Part shown: piece after piece, positions 22,677-30,872 of the stretch
Layout: every line of letters begins with the position of its first letter
Position numbering within the stretch: position 1 is the stretch's first letter
From: Palsa-504 sp963742795
GTDB taxonomy: Bacteria; Actinomycetota; Actinomycetes; Streptosporangiales; Streptosporangiaceae
Assembly: GCA_963742795.1 (NCBI GenBank)
Contig: CAVUNL010000001.1
Span: forward strand, 124,001 to 188,000
Direction of reading: 5' to 3'
Length of the DNA stretch: 64,000 bases
The notes under the pieces: model-generated
The model's database searches: none
What the model was told of the DNA's origin: nothing
Seen by the model: only the letters and a program-made list of their open reading frames with translations
Made by a program: the position numbers and the translations under genes

Positions 22677-23057
22677 ATGGCTAGGCTTTCTGGCGTTGAC
22701 CTCCCCCGCGACAAGCGGCTCGAGGTCGCGCTTACCTATATCTACGGCATCGGCCATACCCGGGCCCTGCAGACGCTGCAGGCCACCGGGGTCAGCGGCG
22801 ATACCCGGGTCAACAACCTGACCGACGAGGAGCTGATCAGGCTCCGCGACTGGATCGACGCCACCTACCAGGTCGAAGGTGACCTGCGCCGCGAGGTCCA
22901 GGCCGACATCAGGCGCAAGGTCGAGATCGGCTGCTACCAGGGAATCCGCCACCGCCGCGGGCTCCCGGTGCACGGGCAGCGGACGCAGACCAACGCGCGC
23001 ACCCGTAAGGGCAAGAAGAAGACGGTGGCCAGCAAGGAGAAGGCCGGCAAGAAGTAA
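22677..23057 (+). CDS. rpsM: 30S ribosomal protein S13
   Basis: 126-residue S13 (MARLSGVDLPRDKRLEVALTYIYGIGHTRA) bridging to the 50S through its head contacts. The tail HRRGLPVHGQRTQTNARTRKGKKKTV is conserved and basic. GAAGGAGAA lies upstream of the ATG. It is followed by rpsK in the usual order. Confidence 0.98.
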   Translation: MARLSGVDLPRDKRLEVALTYIYGIGHTRALQTLQATGVSGDTRVNNLTDEELIRLRDWIDATYQVEGDLRREVQADIRRKVEIGCYQGIRHRRGLPVHGQRTQTNARTRKGKKKTVASKEKAGKK

Positions 23058-23096
23058 TGAGTAGTCCGCACGGACCGATCACCTCGAAGGAAGCAG

Positions 23097-23504
23097 ATGC
23101 CGCCTAGGAGCCGTCAGCAGGCCGCCGCCAAGAAGGTGCGCCGCAAGGAGCGGAAGAACGTCGCTCACGGGCATGCCCACATCAGGAGCACGTTCAACAA
23201 CACCATCATCTCGATCACCGACCCGACGGGCAACGTCATCTCGTGGGCGTCCGCGGGCCAGGTCGGATTCAAGGGATCGCGCAAGTCGACCCCGTACGCG
23301 GCCCAGATGGCGGCCGAAGCCGCCGCGCGCCGGGCCATGGAGCACGGCATGCGAAAGGTCGACGTCTTCGTCAAGGGCCCGGGCTCGGGCCGGGAGACCG
23401 CCATCCGGTCGCTGCAGGCGACCGGGCTGGAGGTCGGTTCGATCCAGGACATGACCCCCGTCCCGCACAATGGCTGCCGGCCGCCCAAGCGGCGCCGGGT
23501 CTGA
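23097..23504 (+). CDS. rpsK: 30S ribosomal protein S11
   Basis: 135-residue S11 of the platform. Conserved blocks are KNVAHGHAHIRSTFNNTIISITDPTGNVISWASAG and VFVKGPGSGRETAIRSLQATGLEV, ending PHNGCRPPKRRRV. GAAGGAAG lies upstream. Length is normal. Confidence 0.98.
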   Translation: MPPRSRQQAAAKKVRRKERKNVAHGHAHIRSTFNNTIISITDPTGNVISWASAGQVGFKGSRKSTPYAAQMAAEAAARRAMEHGMRKVDVFVKGPGSGRETAIRSLQATGLEVGSIQDMTPVPHNGCRPPKRRRV

Positions 23505-23530
23505 CGGTCCCTGAAGGAGATAGCGACATC

Positions 23531-24157
23531 ATGGCTCGATACACAGGCCCGGACTGCAAGCTGTGCCGCCGGGAGAAGACCAAACTCTTCCTCAAGGGCG
23601 CCAGGTGCGACTCGCCGAAGTGCGCGATCGAGATCCGGCCCTACCCGCCGGGTGAGCACGGCCGGAACCGGCCCAAGGAAGGCGACTTCCTCCAGCAGAT
23701 CCGGGAGAAGCAGAAGGCCAAGCGGATCTACGGCATCCTCGAGCGCCAGTTCCACAGCTACTACGAGGAGGCGGCCCGCAAGCACGGCCGGACCGGCGAG
23801 ACCATGCTCCAGCTGCTCGAGCGCCGCCTGGACAACATCGTGTACCGCGCGGGCTTCGCCAAGAGCCGCGACATGGCCCGCCAGCTGGTACGCCACGGGC
23901 ACTTCACGGTGAACGGCAAGAAGGTCGACATCCCGTCCTACCGGGTCAGCGAGAACGACATCGTCGAGGTGGTCGCCAAGTCCCGCGACATGACCCCGTT
24001 CGTCGTCGCGCAAGCCGAGATCGGCGAGCGCATCGTGCCGGCCTGGCTCGAGGTGGTCTCGGACCAGATGCGCATCCTGGTCCACTCGCTGCCGGTCCGG
24101 GCCCAGATCGACACCCAGGTCCAGGAACAGCTGATCGTCGAGTTCTACTCGAAGTAA
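23531..24157 (+). CDS. rpsD: 30S ribosomal protein S4, zinc-binding type
   Basis: 208-residue primary 16S rRNA-binding protein. The start is set at ATG 23531 (MARYTGPDCKLCRREKTKLFLKGARC) after GAAGGAGA. Four N-terminal cysteines (CKLC ... CDSPKC, about residues 9-31) mark the Zn-binding form. An S4 RNA-binding domain follows (MLQLLERRLDNIVYRAGFAKSRDMARQLV). A longer upstream frame lies inside rpsK and is not homologous. Confidence 0.97.
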   Translation: MARYTGPDCKLCRREKTKLFLKGARCDSPKCAIEIRPYPPGEHGRNRPKEGDFLQQIREKQKAKRIYGILERQFHSYYEEAARKHGRTGETMLQLLERRLDNIVYRAGFAKSRDMARQLVRHGHFTVNGKKVDIPSYRVSENDIVEVVAKSRDMTPFVVAQAEIGERIVPAWLEVVSDQMRILVHSLPVRAQIDTQVQEQLIVEFYSK

Positions 24158-24172
24158 CCCGGGGTCCCCGGG

Positions 24173-24199
24173 GCTCCCGGGGGGTCATCCCCCGGGAGC
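24173..24199 (+). repeat. Perfect G5/C5 hairpin between rpsD and rpoA
   Basis: Arms GCTCCCGGGGG (24173-24183) and CCCCCGGGAGC (24189-24199), 5-base loop: a perfect 11-bp stem. It lies 15 bases after the rpsD stop and 45 before rpoA, with a second G4/C4 stem just upstream. It may uncouple rpoA expression from the ribosomal genes. It belongs to the junction hairpin family. Confidence 0.65.
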
Positions 24200-24244
24200 A
24201 AACACTGCGACGTCATATAGCGGGCGTCGCGGAAAGGAAGAACA

Positions 24245-25258
24245 ATGCTCATCGCTCAGCGCCCCTCGCTCGCCGAGGAGCAGGTCGACGAATTCCGGTC
24301 CCGGTTCGTCATCGAGCCGCTGGAGCCGGGCTTCGGCTACACCATCGGCAACTCGCTGCGCCGGACGCTCCTGTCGTCCATCCCCGGCGCCGCCGTGACC
24401 AGCATCAGGATCGAAGGCGTCCTGCACGAGTTCTCCACCGTCCCGGGCGTGAAGGAAGACGTCACCGACATCATCCTGAACCTCAAGGAACTGGTGGTGT
24501 CCTCCGAGCACGACGAGCCGGTCGTGATGTACCTGCGCAAGCAGGGCCCGGGTGACGTGACCGCGGCCGACATCGCGCCGCCGGCCGGCGTCGAGGTGCA
24601 CAACCCCGAGCTGCACATCGCCACCCTGAACGCCAAGGGCAAGCTCGAGATGGAGCTGACCGTCGAGCGCGGCCGCGGCTACGTCTCGGCCACCCAGAAC
24701 AAGCAGCCCGGCCAGGAGATCGGCCGGGTGCCGATCGACTCGATCTACTCGCCCGTGCTGCGCGTGACCTACAAGGTGGAAGCCACCCGGGTCGAGCAGC
24801 GCACCGACTTCGACCGGCTCATTCTCGACGTGGAGACCAAGCCGTCCATGCGGCCCCGGGACGCGGTGGCGAGCGCCGGCAAGACGCTGGTCGAGCTGTT
24901 CGGGCTGGCCCGCGAGCTCAACGTCGACGCCGAGGGCATCGATATCGGCCCCTCGCCGACCGACGCCGCGCTGGCCGCCGACCTGGCCCTGCCGATCGAG
25001 GATCTCAACCTCACCGTGCGTTCCTACAACTGCCTCAAGCGCGAGGGCATCCACACGGTCGGCGAACTGGTCGGGCGCAGCGAGCAGGACCTGCTCGACA
25101 TCAGGAACTTCGGCGCCAAGTCGATCGAGGAAGTCAAGCAGAAGCTCATTGACATGGGCCTGTCGCTCAAGGACTCGCCGCCCGGATTCGACCCGAGCAG
25201 CGCGGTAGGCGCGTACGGCGACGACGACGAGAGCTACGTGGAGACCGAGCAGTACTGA
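24245..25258 (+). CDS. rpoA: RNA polymerase alpha subunit
   Basis: 337 residues. The N-terminal assembly domain (LAEEQVDEFRSRFVIEPLEPGFGYTIGNSLRRTLLSSIPGAAV) nucleates the enzyme. The C-terminal domain (about 245-310, LPIEDLNLTVRSYNCLKREGIHTVGELVGRSEQDLLDIRNFGAKSIEEVKQKL) contacts activators and UP elements. The end is acidic. GGAAAGGAAG precedes ATG 24245. Confidence 0.98.
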   Translation: MLIAQRPSLAEEQVDEFRSRFVIEPLEPGFGYTIGNSLRRTLLSSIPGAAVTSIRIEGVLHEFSTVPGVKEDVTDIILNLKELVVSSEHDEPVVMYLRKQGPGDVTAADIAPPAGVEVHNPELHIATLNAKGKLEMELTVERGRGYVSATQNKQPGQEIGRVPIDSIYSPVLRVTYKVEATRVEQRTDFDRLILDVETKPSMRPRDAVASAGKTLVELFGLARELNVDAEGIDIGPSPTDAALAADLALPIEDLNLTVRSYNCLKREGIHTVGELVGRSEQDLLDIRNFGAKSIEEVKQKLIDMGLSLKDSPPGFDPSSAVGAYGDDDESYVETEQY

Positions 25259-25308
25259 TGTGGCCGGGCCCCTGATCACGGGGCCACGGAGATCAAGGAG
25301 AGGTCCGA

Positions 25309-25950
25309 ATGCCCACGCCCACCAAGGGCCACCGCCTGGGCGGCAGCCCGGCCCATGAGCGGCACATCCTGGCTAATCTGGCCACCGCGCTGTTCCAGCA
25401 CGGCCGGATCACCACCACCGAGGCCAAAGCCAAGCGGCTGCGCCCGGTAGCCGAGCGGCTGATCACCTTCGCCAAGCGGGGTGACCTGCACGCCCGGCGT
25501 CACGTGCTGACCGTGGTCACTGACAAGGGCGTGGTACATCAGCTCTTCACCGAGATCGCCCCCGAGTTCTCCGAGCGCGACGGCGGCTACACCCGCATCA
25601 CCAAGATCGGCCCGCGCAAGGGCGACAACGCGGCGATGGCGGTCATCGAGCTGGTCCGCGGCGAGCCGGTGGCGGCCAGGCCCCGCCGCCGCGCCCGCCG
25701 CGCCGACGTGACGGCCGCTGCCCCCGCCGCGGCGGCTACCGCGCCGGAGATCGACGCTGCCGAGCCGGAAGCCGAGGCCCCCGAGGCCCGCGTGGCTCCC
25801 GAGGTGCCGGAAGAGGGCGAGACCGAGGAAACCGGCCAGATCGTCGACGAGGCCGAGGACGCTGACGCGGCTGAGGACAGTGACGCGGCTGAGGACAGTG
25901 ACGCGGCTGAGGACAGTGACGAGGCCGACGACGAGGACCGGGACGCCTAG
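25309..25950 (+). CDS. rplQ: 50S ribosomal protein L17 with repetitive acidic tail
   Basis: 213 residues. The first about 120 are normal L17 (MPTPTKGHRLGGSPAHERHILANLATALFQHGRITTTEAKAKRLRPVAERLIT). The remaining about 90 are an Ala/Glu/Asp-rich tail. The tail includes three perfect 18-bp repeats (25864-25917) encoding DAAEDS three times. Acidic L17 tails are known in actinobacteria; the perfect repeats suggest recent copy-number change. AAGGAGAGG precedes the ATG. Confidence 0.96.
   Translation: MPTPTKGHRLGGSPAHERHILANLATALFQHGRITTTEAKAKRLRPVAERLITFAKRGDLHARRHVLTVVTDKGVVHQLFTEIAPEFSERDGGYTRITKIGPRKGDNAAMAVIELVRGEPVAARPRRRARRADVTAAAPAAAATAPEIDAAEPEAEAPEARVAPEVPEEGETEETGQIVDEAEDADAAEDSDAAEDSDAAEDSDEADDEDRDA
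25864..25917 (+). repeat. 18-bp tandem repeat x3 in rplQ
   Basis: GACGCGGCTGAGGACAGT is repeated three times without mismatch. It is in frame and adds six residues per copy to the acidic L17 tail. Confidence 0.9.
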
Positions 25951-26103
25951 CCGCTCCCGCCGCCGGGCAGGACACCTAACCCGTCCCTCTCGTCCCATTT
26001 GATAACTGGAGTACGCGTTCTCAATTGCGCGAGGCGTGAAGCAGGCGGTGCTGGACGGGCTGGTGTTACGTGACCGGCGGCCCCCCGGCCCCGATCGGTT
26101 GAG

Positions 26104-27060
26104 GTGGCCTTGGAGCAAGCATCACGGTCCGTTCGGCTCAGAATTGATCTCGCCTACGACGGGTCAGCGTTTTCCGGGTGGGCCGCCCAGCCCGGCAGGC
26201 GCACGGTCGAGGAAACCCTGGCCGCGGCGCTCGGCCGCGTGCTGCGGCTGCCCGGGCCGCCCGGCCTGACCGTCGCCGGGCGCACGGACGCCGGAGTCCA
26301 CGCCCGCGGGCAAGTGGTCCACGCCGACGTGCCCGCGTCGGCCTGGACGACCCTGGCCGCCCACGGCGCCGGCCAAGGCGCCGGCCAAGGCGCCGGCCAG
26401 GGACACGGGAAGGCCGGGCCGCTGACCCGGCTGGCCGCCGTGCTCCCGCCCGACGTCCGCGTGCACGCCGTCCGCCCCGCGCCGGACGGTTTCGACGCGC
26501 GGTTCTCCGCGCTGTGGCGCCGCTACTCCTACCGCGTCTGCGACGACCCGGCCCGGGCCGATCCGTTGCGCCGGCACGAGACGCTCTGGACGCCGCGCCG
26601 GCTGGACCTGGCCGCCATGAACGAGGCGGCGGCGTCCCTGGCGGGCGAGCACGACTTCGCCGCCTTCTGCCGCCGCCGCGAGGGCGCGACCACCGTCCGG
26701 ACCCTGCGCGTGCTGCACTGGCACCGCGACGCCGGCGGTACCGATGACGGGCCAGATGACGGGCCCGATGATGGATACGGCGTGGCGGTCGCGACCGTGG
26801 TCGCCGACGCGTTCTGCCACAACATGGTGCGTGCGCTGGTCGGCGCGCTGCTCGCCGTCGGCGAGGGGCGCCGGCCGCCCGGCTGGCCCGCCGAGGTGCT
26901 CGCGGCCGCCGTCCGTGACCCCGCGGTCCGGGTCGTCCCGCCGCACGGTCTGTGCCTGGAAGAGGTCGGCTACCCGAAACCAGAGGAGCTGGCCGCACGG
27001 GCCGCCGAGACCAGGAGCCGCAGGACCGCTACGGCTTCCCGGTCAGCATCCGGGTGCTGA
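26104..27060 (+). CDS. truA: tRNA pseudouridine synthase A
   Basis: 318 residues; forms pseudouridine at positions 38-40 of the tRNA anticodon stem. The catalytic Asp62 lies in AGRTDAGVHARGQV. Two low-complexity insertions lengthen the protein beyond the usual 260-290: GAGQ x3 (26365-26400) and DDGP repeats (26743-26770). I use GTG 26104; TTG 26110 is an alternative. The 14-mer repeat (reverse) is at 26123-26136 within the first codons. It follows rplQ as in other actinobacteria. Its 3' end overlaps the convergent gene by 32 bases. Confidence 0.93.
   Translation: MALEQASRSVRLRIDLAYDGSAFSGWAAQPGRRTVEETLAAALGRVLRLPGPPGLTVAGRTDAGVHARGQVVHADVPASAWTTLAAHGAGQGAGQGAGQGHGKAGPLTRLAAVLPPDVRVHAVRPAPDGFDARFSALWRRYSYRVCDDPARADPLRRHETLWTPRRLDLAAMNEAAASLAGEHDFAAFCRRREGATTVRTLRVLHWHRDAGGTDDGPDDGPDDGYGVAVATVVADAFCHNMVRALVGALLAVGEGRRPPGWPAEVLAAAVRDPAVRVVPPHGLCLEEVGYPKPEELAARAAETRSRRTATASRSASGC
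26123..26136 (-). repeat. Dispersed 14-mer, inside the truA start
   Basis: CACGGTCCGTTCGG is the exact reverse complement of CCGAACGGACCGTG. It lies 19 bases inside truA and encodes part of SRSVRL, just before the conserved RIDLAYDG. On the minus strand it is preceded by CAATTCTGAG, similar to the T-rich flank of other copies. Confidence 0.8.
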
Positions 27061-28186
27061 GGTTGATGTTGGCGCTGCCGGTGACCAGGCTGGCCGCGAA
27101 CTGCTCGAGCTGCTGCCGCTGCGCGGACGTGGACGGCGACTTCAGGCTGGTGAACTCGGCCCACATCAAGATCAGGTAGTGCCCCTTGATCTCCGCCTGG
27201 ACCACCCCGGTGCCGTTGCCGAGCTTGCTGGTCGGGCCCTTCTGCGCCGCCAGCGGCGCGATGATCTCCTGCGTCCCGGTGGTCTGGCCGGCCTTGCTCG
27301 CCGCGTTCGAGCCGATCAGGTTAGCCACCCCGACGGTCCCCATCATGGTGCCGCTGCCGGAGACGTAGCTGGCCCGCAGCACCTGGGTGCAGTGGCCAGC
27401 CTGCAGGGCCGCCTGCAGGTTGGCGCCGAACACCGCCTGCGTGCAGTCCTTGCTCACGGCGGCCGCGGTCCGCACGTAGGAGCTGCCGTCGAGCTCGAAC
27501 TGGGGCGGGAACAGCTCGGCCAGGGTCAGCGGCGACGGGTCCTGGGACCGGCTCCCGATGTGCTGCCACTTGCCCAGGGCCTGGTCGAAGCCGGGGGATC
27601 CGGGAGCGTTGGTGGGCAGCCGGAGCGACGCGGACACCGGCGCGTTGACCCGCGGCTCGTACAGGAACTTGTACCCGGCGAACGCGCCCGCCGCGACGAC
27701 CAGCGCGACCGCCACGGCCAGCCACGCCACCCGGGCCGAGCGGCGCCGGGGACCCGGAGACCCTGCGCCCGGAGACCCTGCGCCCGGAGACCCTGCGCCC
27801 GGAGACCCTGCGGCCCGCGCCGCGCGGCGGCCCCCCGACGCTGGCGTGATGGACGCCGGGGGCACCGGATCGTCATCGTCCAGGGTGGGCAGGCCCTGCG
27901 GCGGGGTGGGCGGCTGCTGGTATCCGGAGGCGGGCGGCGGGAACCCGCGCACCGGGGTGCGGTCCAGGGTCGGCTGCGGGCCGCTGCCCGGGCCGAGGAG
28001 CCGCGGCGGCGCAGGCGCGCTGCCGGCCTCCAGGACCCGGTATCCGCCGGTGCCGGGCCCGATCAGCTGCCCGGGAGCGGACCGGGGGTCCTCAGCCGGC
28101 GGCCAGGGCGCCTGGCGCGCGTCAGCGCCCGGCGCGGCCAGGCGCGGCCGGTCGGCTGCGCCTCCCGCCCTGATCGTCCATACCAT
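27029..28186 (-). CDS. Proline-rich single-pass membrane protein, unknown function
   Basis: 385 residues, family not recognised. The N-terminal about 150 residues are Pro/Gly/Ala-rich, probably cytoplasmic and disordered, with a 15-bp repeat encoding SPGAG x4. A basic stretch GPRRRSAR precedes one membrane helix (about 153-173). The about 210-residue outer domain contains two cysteines (KDCTQAVFGAN, AGHCTQVLRA) that could form a disulfide. It starts at GTG or ATG near 28186 and diverges from rplM. Its end overlaps truA. It resembles the 34139-35212 product in architecture. Confidence 0.75.
   Translation of the reverse strand: MVWTIRAGGAADRPRLAAPGADARQAPWPPAEDPRSAPGQLIGPGTGGYRVLEAGSAPAPPRLLGPGSGPQPTLDRTPVRGFPPPASGYQQPPTPPQGLPTLDDDDPVPPASITPASGGRRAARAAGSPGAGSPGAGSPGAGSPGPRRRSARVAWLAVAVALVVAAGAFAGYKFLYEPRVNAPVSASLRLPTNAPGSPGFDQALGKWQHIGSRSQDPSPLTLAELFPPQFELDGSSYVRTAAAVSKDCTQAVFGANLQAALQAGHCTQVLRASYVSGSGTMMGTVGVANLIGSNAASKAGQTTGTQEIIAPLAAQKGPTSKLGNGTGVVQAEIKGHYLILMWAEFTSLKSPSTSAQRQQLEQFAASLVTGSANINLSTRMLTGKP
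27753..27812 (-). repeat. 15-bp tandem repeat x4
   Basis: CCCGGAGACCCTGCG four times without mismatch (read on the plus strand). It is in frame in the 27029-28186 gene and encodes Ser-Pro-Gly-Ala-Gly units. Confidence 0.9.
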
Positions 28187-28222
28187 GAGCGTAGCGTCCT
28201 GATCAGCGCCGAGGGCGTCGCT

Positions 28223-28252
28223 TTGGCATCACTGGGTGAGTCGGAGTATGCT
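28223..28252 (+). promoter_or_regulatory. Promoter of rplM-rpsI
   Basis: TTGGCA (28223-28228), 18 bases, TATGCT (28247-28252): a good match to the primary sigma consensus. It lies in the divergent spacer before rplM. The leader would be about 140 bases. Confidence 0.6.
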
Positions 28253-28399
28253 GCATTGGCGTCATGCGCGACGGGCATGCCCGGTGCGCGCGTTCAGCGC
28301 GGCGTTACGCGCCTGCTCGGCTCGTACTAACGGGCACCCCACGGCGGCCCGCAGGTGCAGGCCGACTTGACCACGATACATACGCGAAGGCTCAGGACT

Positions 28400-28843
28400 G
28401 TGCGCACATTCAGCCCGAAGGACAGTGACATTACGCGTCGGTGGCACGTCATCGACGCTTCTGACGTCGTGCTTGGCCGCCTGGCCAGCCACGTGGCCGT
28501 GCTGCTGCGGGGCAAGCACAAGCCGATCTTCGCGCCGCACATCGACACCGGCGACTTCGTCGTCGTGGTCAACGCGTCCAAGGTCGCGCTGTCCGGCAGC
28601 AAGCTGGAGCAGAAGCACGCCTACCGGCACTCCGGTTACCCGGGCGGCCTGCGGGCGGTGTCGTACGCGAGCCTGATGGCCACCAACCCGGAGCGGGCGG
28701 TGGAGAAGGCCGTCCGGGGGATGCTGCCCAAGAACGCGCTGGGCCGCAAGACGCTGAGCAAGCTCAAGGTCTATGCGGGGCCCGATCACCCGCACCAGGC
28801 GCAGCAGCCTCAGCCGTACGAGATCACGCAGATCGAGCAGTAG
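28400..28843 (+). CDS. rplM: 50S ribosomal protein L13
   Basis: 147-residue L13, an early 50S assembly protein. The start is set at GTG 28400 (MRTFSPKDSDITRRWHVIDASDVVLGRLAS), matching actinobacterial homologues; an upstream in-frame ATG at 28355 adds 15 unrelated residues. The motif RHSGYPGGLRAVSY and VRGMLPKNALGRKTLSKLKVYAG are conserved. It pairs with rpsI. Confidence 0.97.
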   Translation: MRTFSPKDSDITRRWHVIDASDVVLGRLASHVAVLLRGKHKPIFAPHIDTGDFVVVVNASKVALSGSKLEQKHAYRHSGYPGGLRAVSYASLMATNPERAVEKAVRGMLPKNALGRKTLSKLKVYAGPDHPHQAQQPQPYEITQIEQ

Positions 28844-28845
28844 AC

Positions 28846-28875
28846 CCAGACTTAGGCAGCCCAGACTTAGGCAGC
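28846..28875 (+). repeat. 15-bp tandem duplication between rplM and rpsI
   Basis: CCAGACTTAGGCAGC occurs twice in tandem (28846-28860, 28861-28875) without mismatch, two bases after the rplM stop. Each copy contains TAG. Confidence 0.9.
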
Positions 28876-28901
28876 ACAGATGAGGAAGCACGAGGAACAC
28901 C

Positions 28902-29450
28902 GTGGCTGAGCCCACTACCGGCGTAAACGGTACCGCCGTCCAGGACGACGCGGAACCTGCGGACTTCGCGGCCGACGAGTACGGCGCGGACACGCCGTCG
29001 GAGTACACCACCGAGACCGCTCAGGACGCTCCGGGGCGGGCCGTCGCACGACGCCCGGTGGTGACCGGGCACGCGACCGGCACCGGCCGCCGCAAGGAGG
29101 CCATCGCCCGGGTCCGCATCCTGCCCGGGACCGGCCAGTGGCTGATCAACGGCCGCACGCTCGACGTGTACTTCCCGAACAAGGTGCACCAGCAGCTGGT
29201 CAACGAGCCGTTCGTGACGCTCGGCGGCGAGGGTAAGTTCGACGTGGTGTCCCGGATCTCCGGCGGTGGCGTCACCGGGCAGGCCGGCGCGCTGCGCCTC
29301 GGCGTGACCCGGGCGCTGATCCTGGTCGACCCGGAGAACCGCCCGGCGCTGAAGAAGGCCGGGTTCGTGACCCGGGACGCCCGGGTCAAGGAGCGCAAGA
29401 AGTACGGCCTGAAGAAGGCCCGGAAGGCGCCTCAGTACTCCAAGCGGTAG
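28902..29450 (+). CDS. rpsI: 30S ribosomal protein S9
   Basis: 182-residue S9, whose C-terminal Lys-Arg tail contacts P-site tRNA (KKARKAPQYSKR). The first about 50 residues are an acidic actinobacterial extension (DDAEPADFAADEYGADTPSEYTTETAQ); the core begins GHATGTGRRKEAIARVRI. It starts at GTG 28902 with GAGGAA upstream. It forms the conserved pair with rplM. Confidence 0.97.
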   Translation: MAEPTTGVNGTAVQDDAEPADFAADEYGADTPSEYTTETAQDAPGRAVARRPVVTGHATGTGRRKEAIARVRILPGTGQWLINGRTLDVYFPNKVHQQLVNEPFVTLGGEGKFDVVSRISGGGVTGQAGALRLGVTRALILVDPENRPALKKAGFVTRDARVKERKKYGLKKARKAPQYSKR

Positions 29451-29454
29451 GTGT

Positions 29455-29497
29455 CCCGCTCGCCTGCGGAACCCACACATCAACGCACACGAGCGGG
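29455..29497 (+). promoter_or_regulatory. Inverted repeat covering the glmM ribosome-binding region
   Basis: CCCGCTCG (29455-29462) pairs perfectly with CGAGCGGG (29490-29497); the loop is 27 bases. The right arm overlaps the G-rich site ahead of ATG 29506, so folding could limit glmM translation or act as a weak terminator after rpsI. Confidence 0.4.
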
Positions 29498-29505
29498 GGA
29501 GCGAC

Positions 29506-30863
29506 ATGGGTGAACCGGGTCAGCGTGGTCGGTTGTTCGGTACGGACGGTGTCCGCGGGGTCGCTGGGTACGAGCTGACCGCTGCGCTGGCTCTGGATCT
29601 GAGCGTGGCCGCCGCGGCCGTCCTGAGCGACGCCGCCAGGCCGGTCCCCCCGGTGGCCGTGGTGGGCCGGGATCCGCGGGCTTCCGGGGAGTTCCTCGAG
29701 GCCGCGGTGGTGGCCGGGCTGGCCAGCTCGGGGGTCGACGTCCTGCGGATCGGGGTCATCCCGACGCCGGGCGTGGCCTACCTGACCAAGGCCCTCGGCG
29801 CCGCCTTCGGCGTGGTCATCTCGGCCAGCCACAACCCGGCCCGGGACAACGGGATCAAGTTCTTCGGCCCCGGCGGGGTCAAGCTGCCCGACGCCGTCGA
29901 GGACCAGATCGAGGCCGAGCTGCGGCAAAACCGCCAGCAAACAACCAGCTTCGGCCGGGTCAGCGACGCTGGCGCGACCCAGGAGCTGTACCTGGACCAC
30001 CTGCTGTCGACCCTGTCCGGCGACCCGGCCAAGGCGCTGGCCGGGCTGCGGATCGTGGCCGACTGCGCGCACGGGGCGGCGTACCGGCTCGCGCCGCAGG
30101 CGCTGGCCGGGCCGGCGCCGAGGTCATCGCGATCGGACACGAGCCCGACGGCCTGAACATCAACGCCGGCTACGGCTCCACCTGCCTGGACACCCTGGCC
30201 GCGGCGGTCGTCGAGCACGGCGCGGACGCCGGCGTGGCCTACGACGGCGACGCCGACCGGTGCCTGGCGGTCGACGCCGACGGGCAGCCGCTCGACGGGG
30301 ACCAGATCCTGGCCGTGCTCGCGACCGAGCTGGCCGAGACGGGTCGGCTGGCCGGCGGCGCGGTGGTGGTCACGGTGATGTCGAACCAGGGCTTCCACGT
30401 GGCGATGCGGGACGCCGGCATCGGGGTCATCGAGACCCCGGTGGGCGACAAGCACGTGTCGGCGGCCATGCGCGCCGGCGGGTACGTGCTCGGCGGCGAG
30501 CAGTCCGGGCACATCATCCTGCTCGAGCACGCCACCACCGGCGACGGCATCCTGACCAGCCTGCAGCTGCTCTCGGCGGTGCACCGGCACGGGATGCCGC
30601 TGGCCGCGGCGGCCAAGATGATGCGCAGGTACCCGCAGGTCCTGGTCAACGTGCCCGGCGACGCCTCCCGGCTGGGGCCGGAGGTCACCGAGGCCGTCAC
30701 CCGGGCGGAGGAAACGCTCGGCGACAACGGGCGGGTGCTGGTCCGGCCGAGCGGCACCGAGCCCGCCATCCGGCTGATGGTCCAGGCCGCGGACGCCGTG
30801 CTGGCCGAGCAGGTCATCGGCCAGCTTGCGGCCGAGGTGCGGCTGGCTCTCGCCGGCCAGTAG
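29506..30863 (+). pseudogene. glmM: Phosphoglucosamine mutase, interrupted by one frameshift
   Basis: Converts glucosamine-6-phosphate to glucosamine-1-phosphate for peptidoglycan precursors. The first frame (29506-30156) holds the start RGRLFGTDGVRGVAGYELT and the active-site serine loop VVISASHNPARDNGIKFFG. The frame breaks near 30117-30122: LAPQALAG should continue AGAEVIAIGHEPDGLNIN, which needs one inserted base in GCCGGGCCGG. The second frame carries the Mg site YDGDADRCLAVD and the phosphate loop RPSGTEPAIRLM. With one base restored the length is 452 residues, exactly normal. GlmM is normally essential, so a sequencing error is more likely than a dead gene. It follows rplM-rpsI as usual. 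Confidence 0.9.
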
Positions 30864-30872
30864 GGATCCGGC

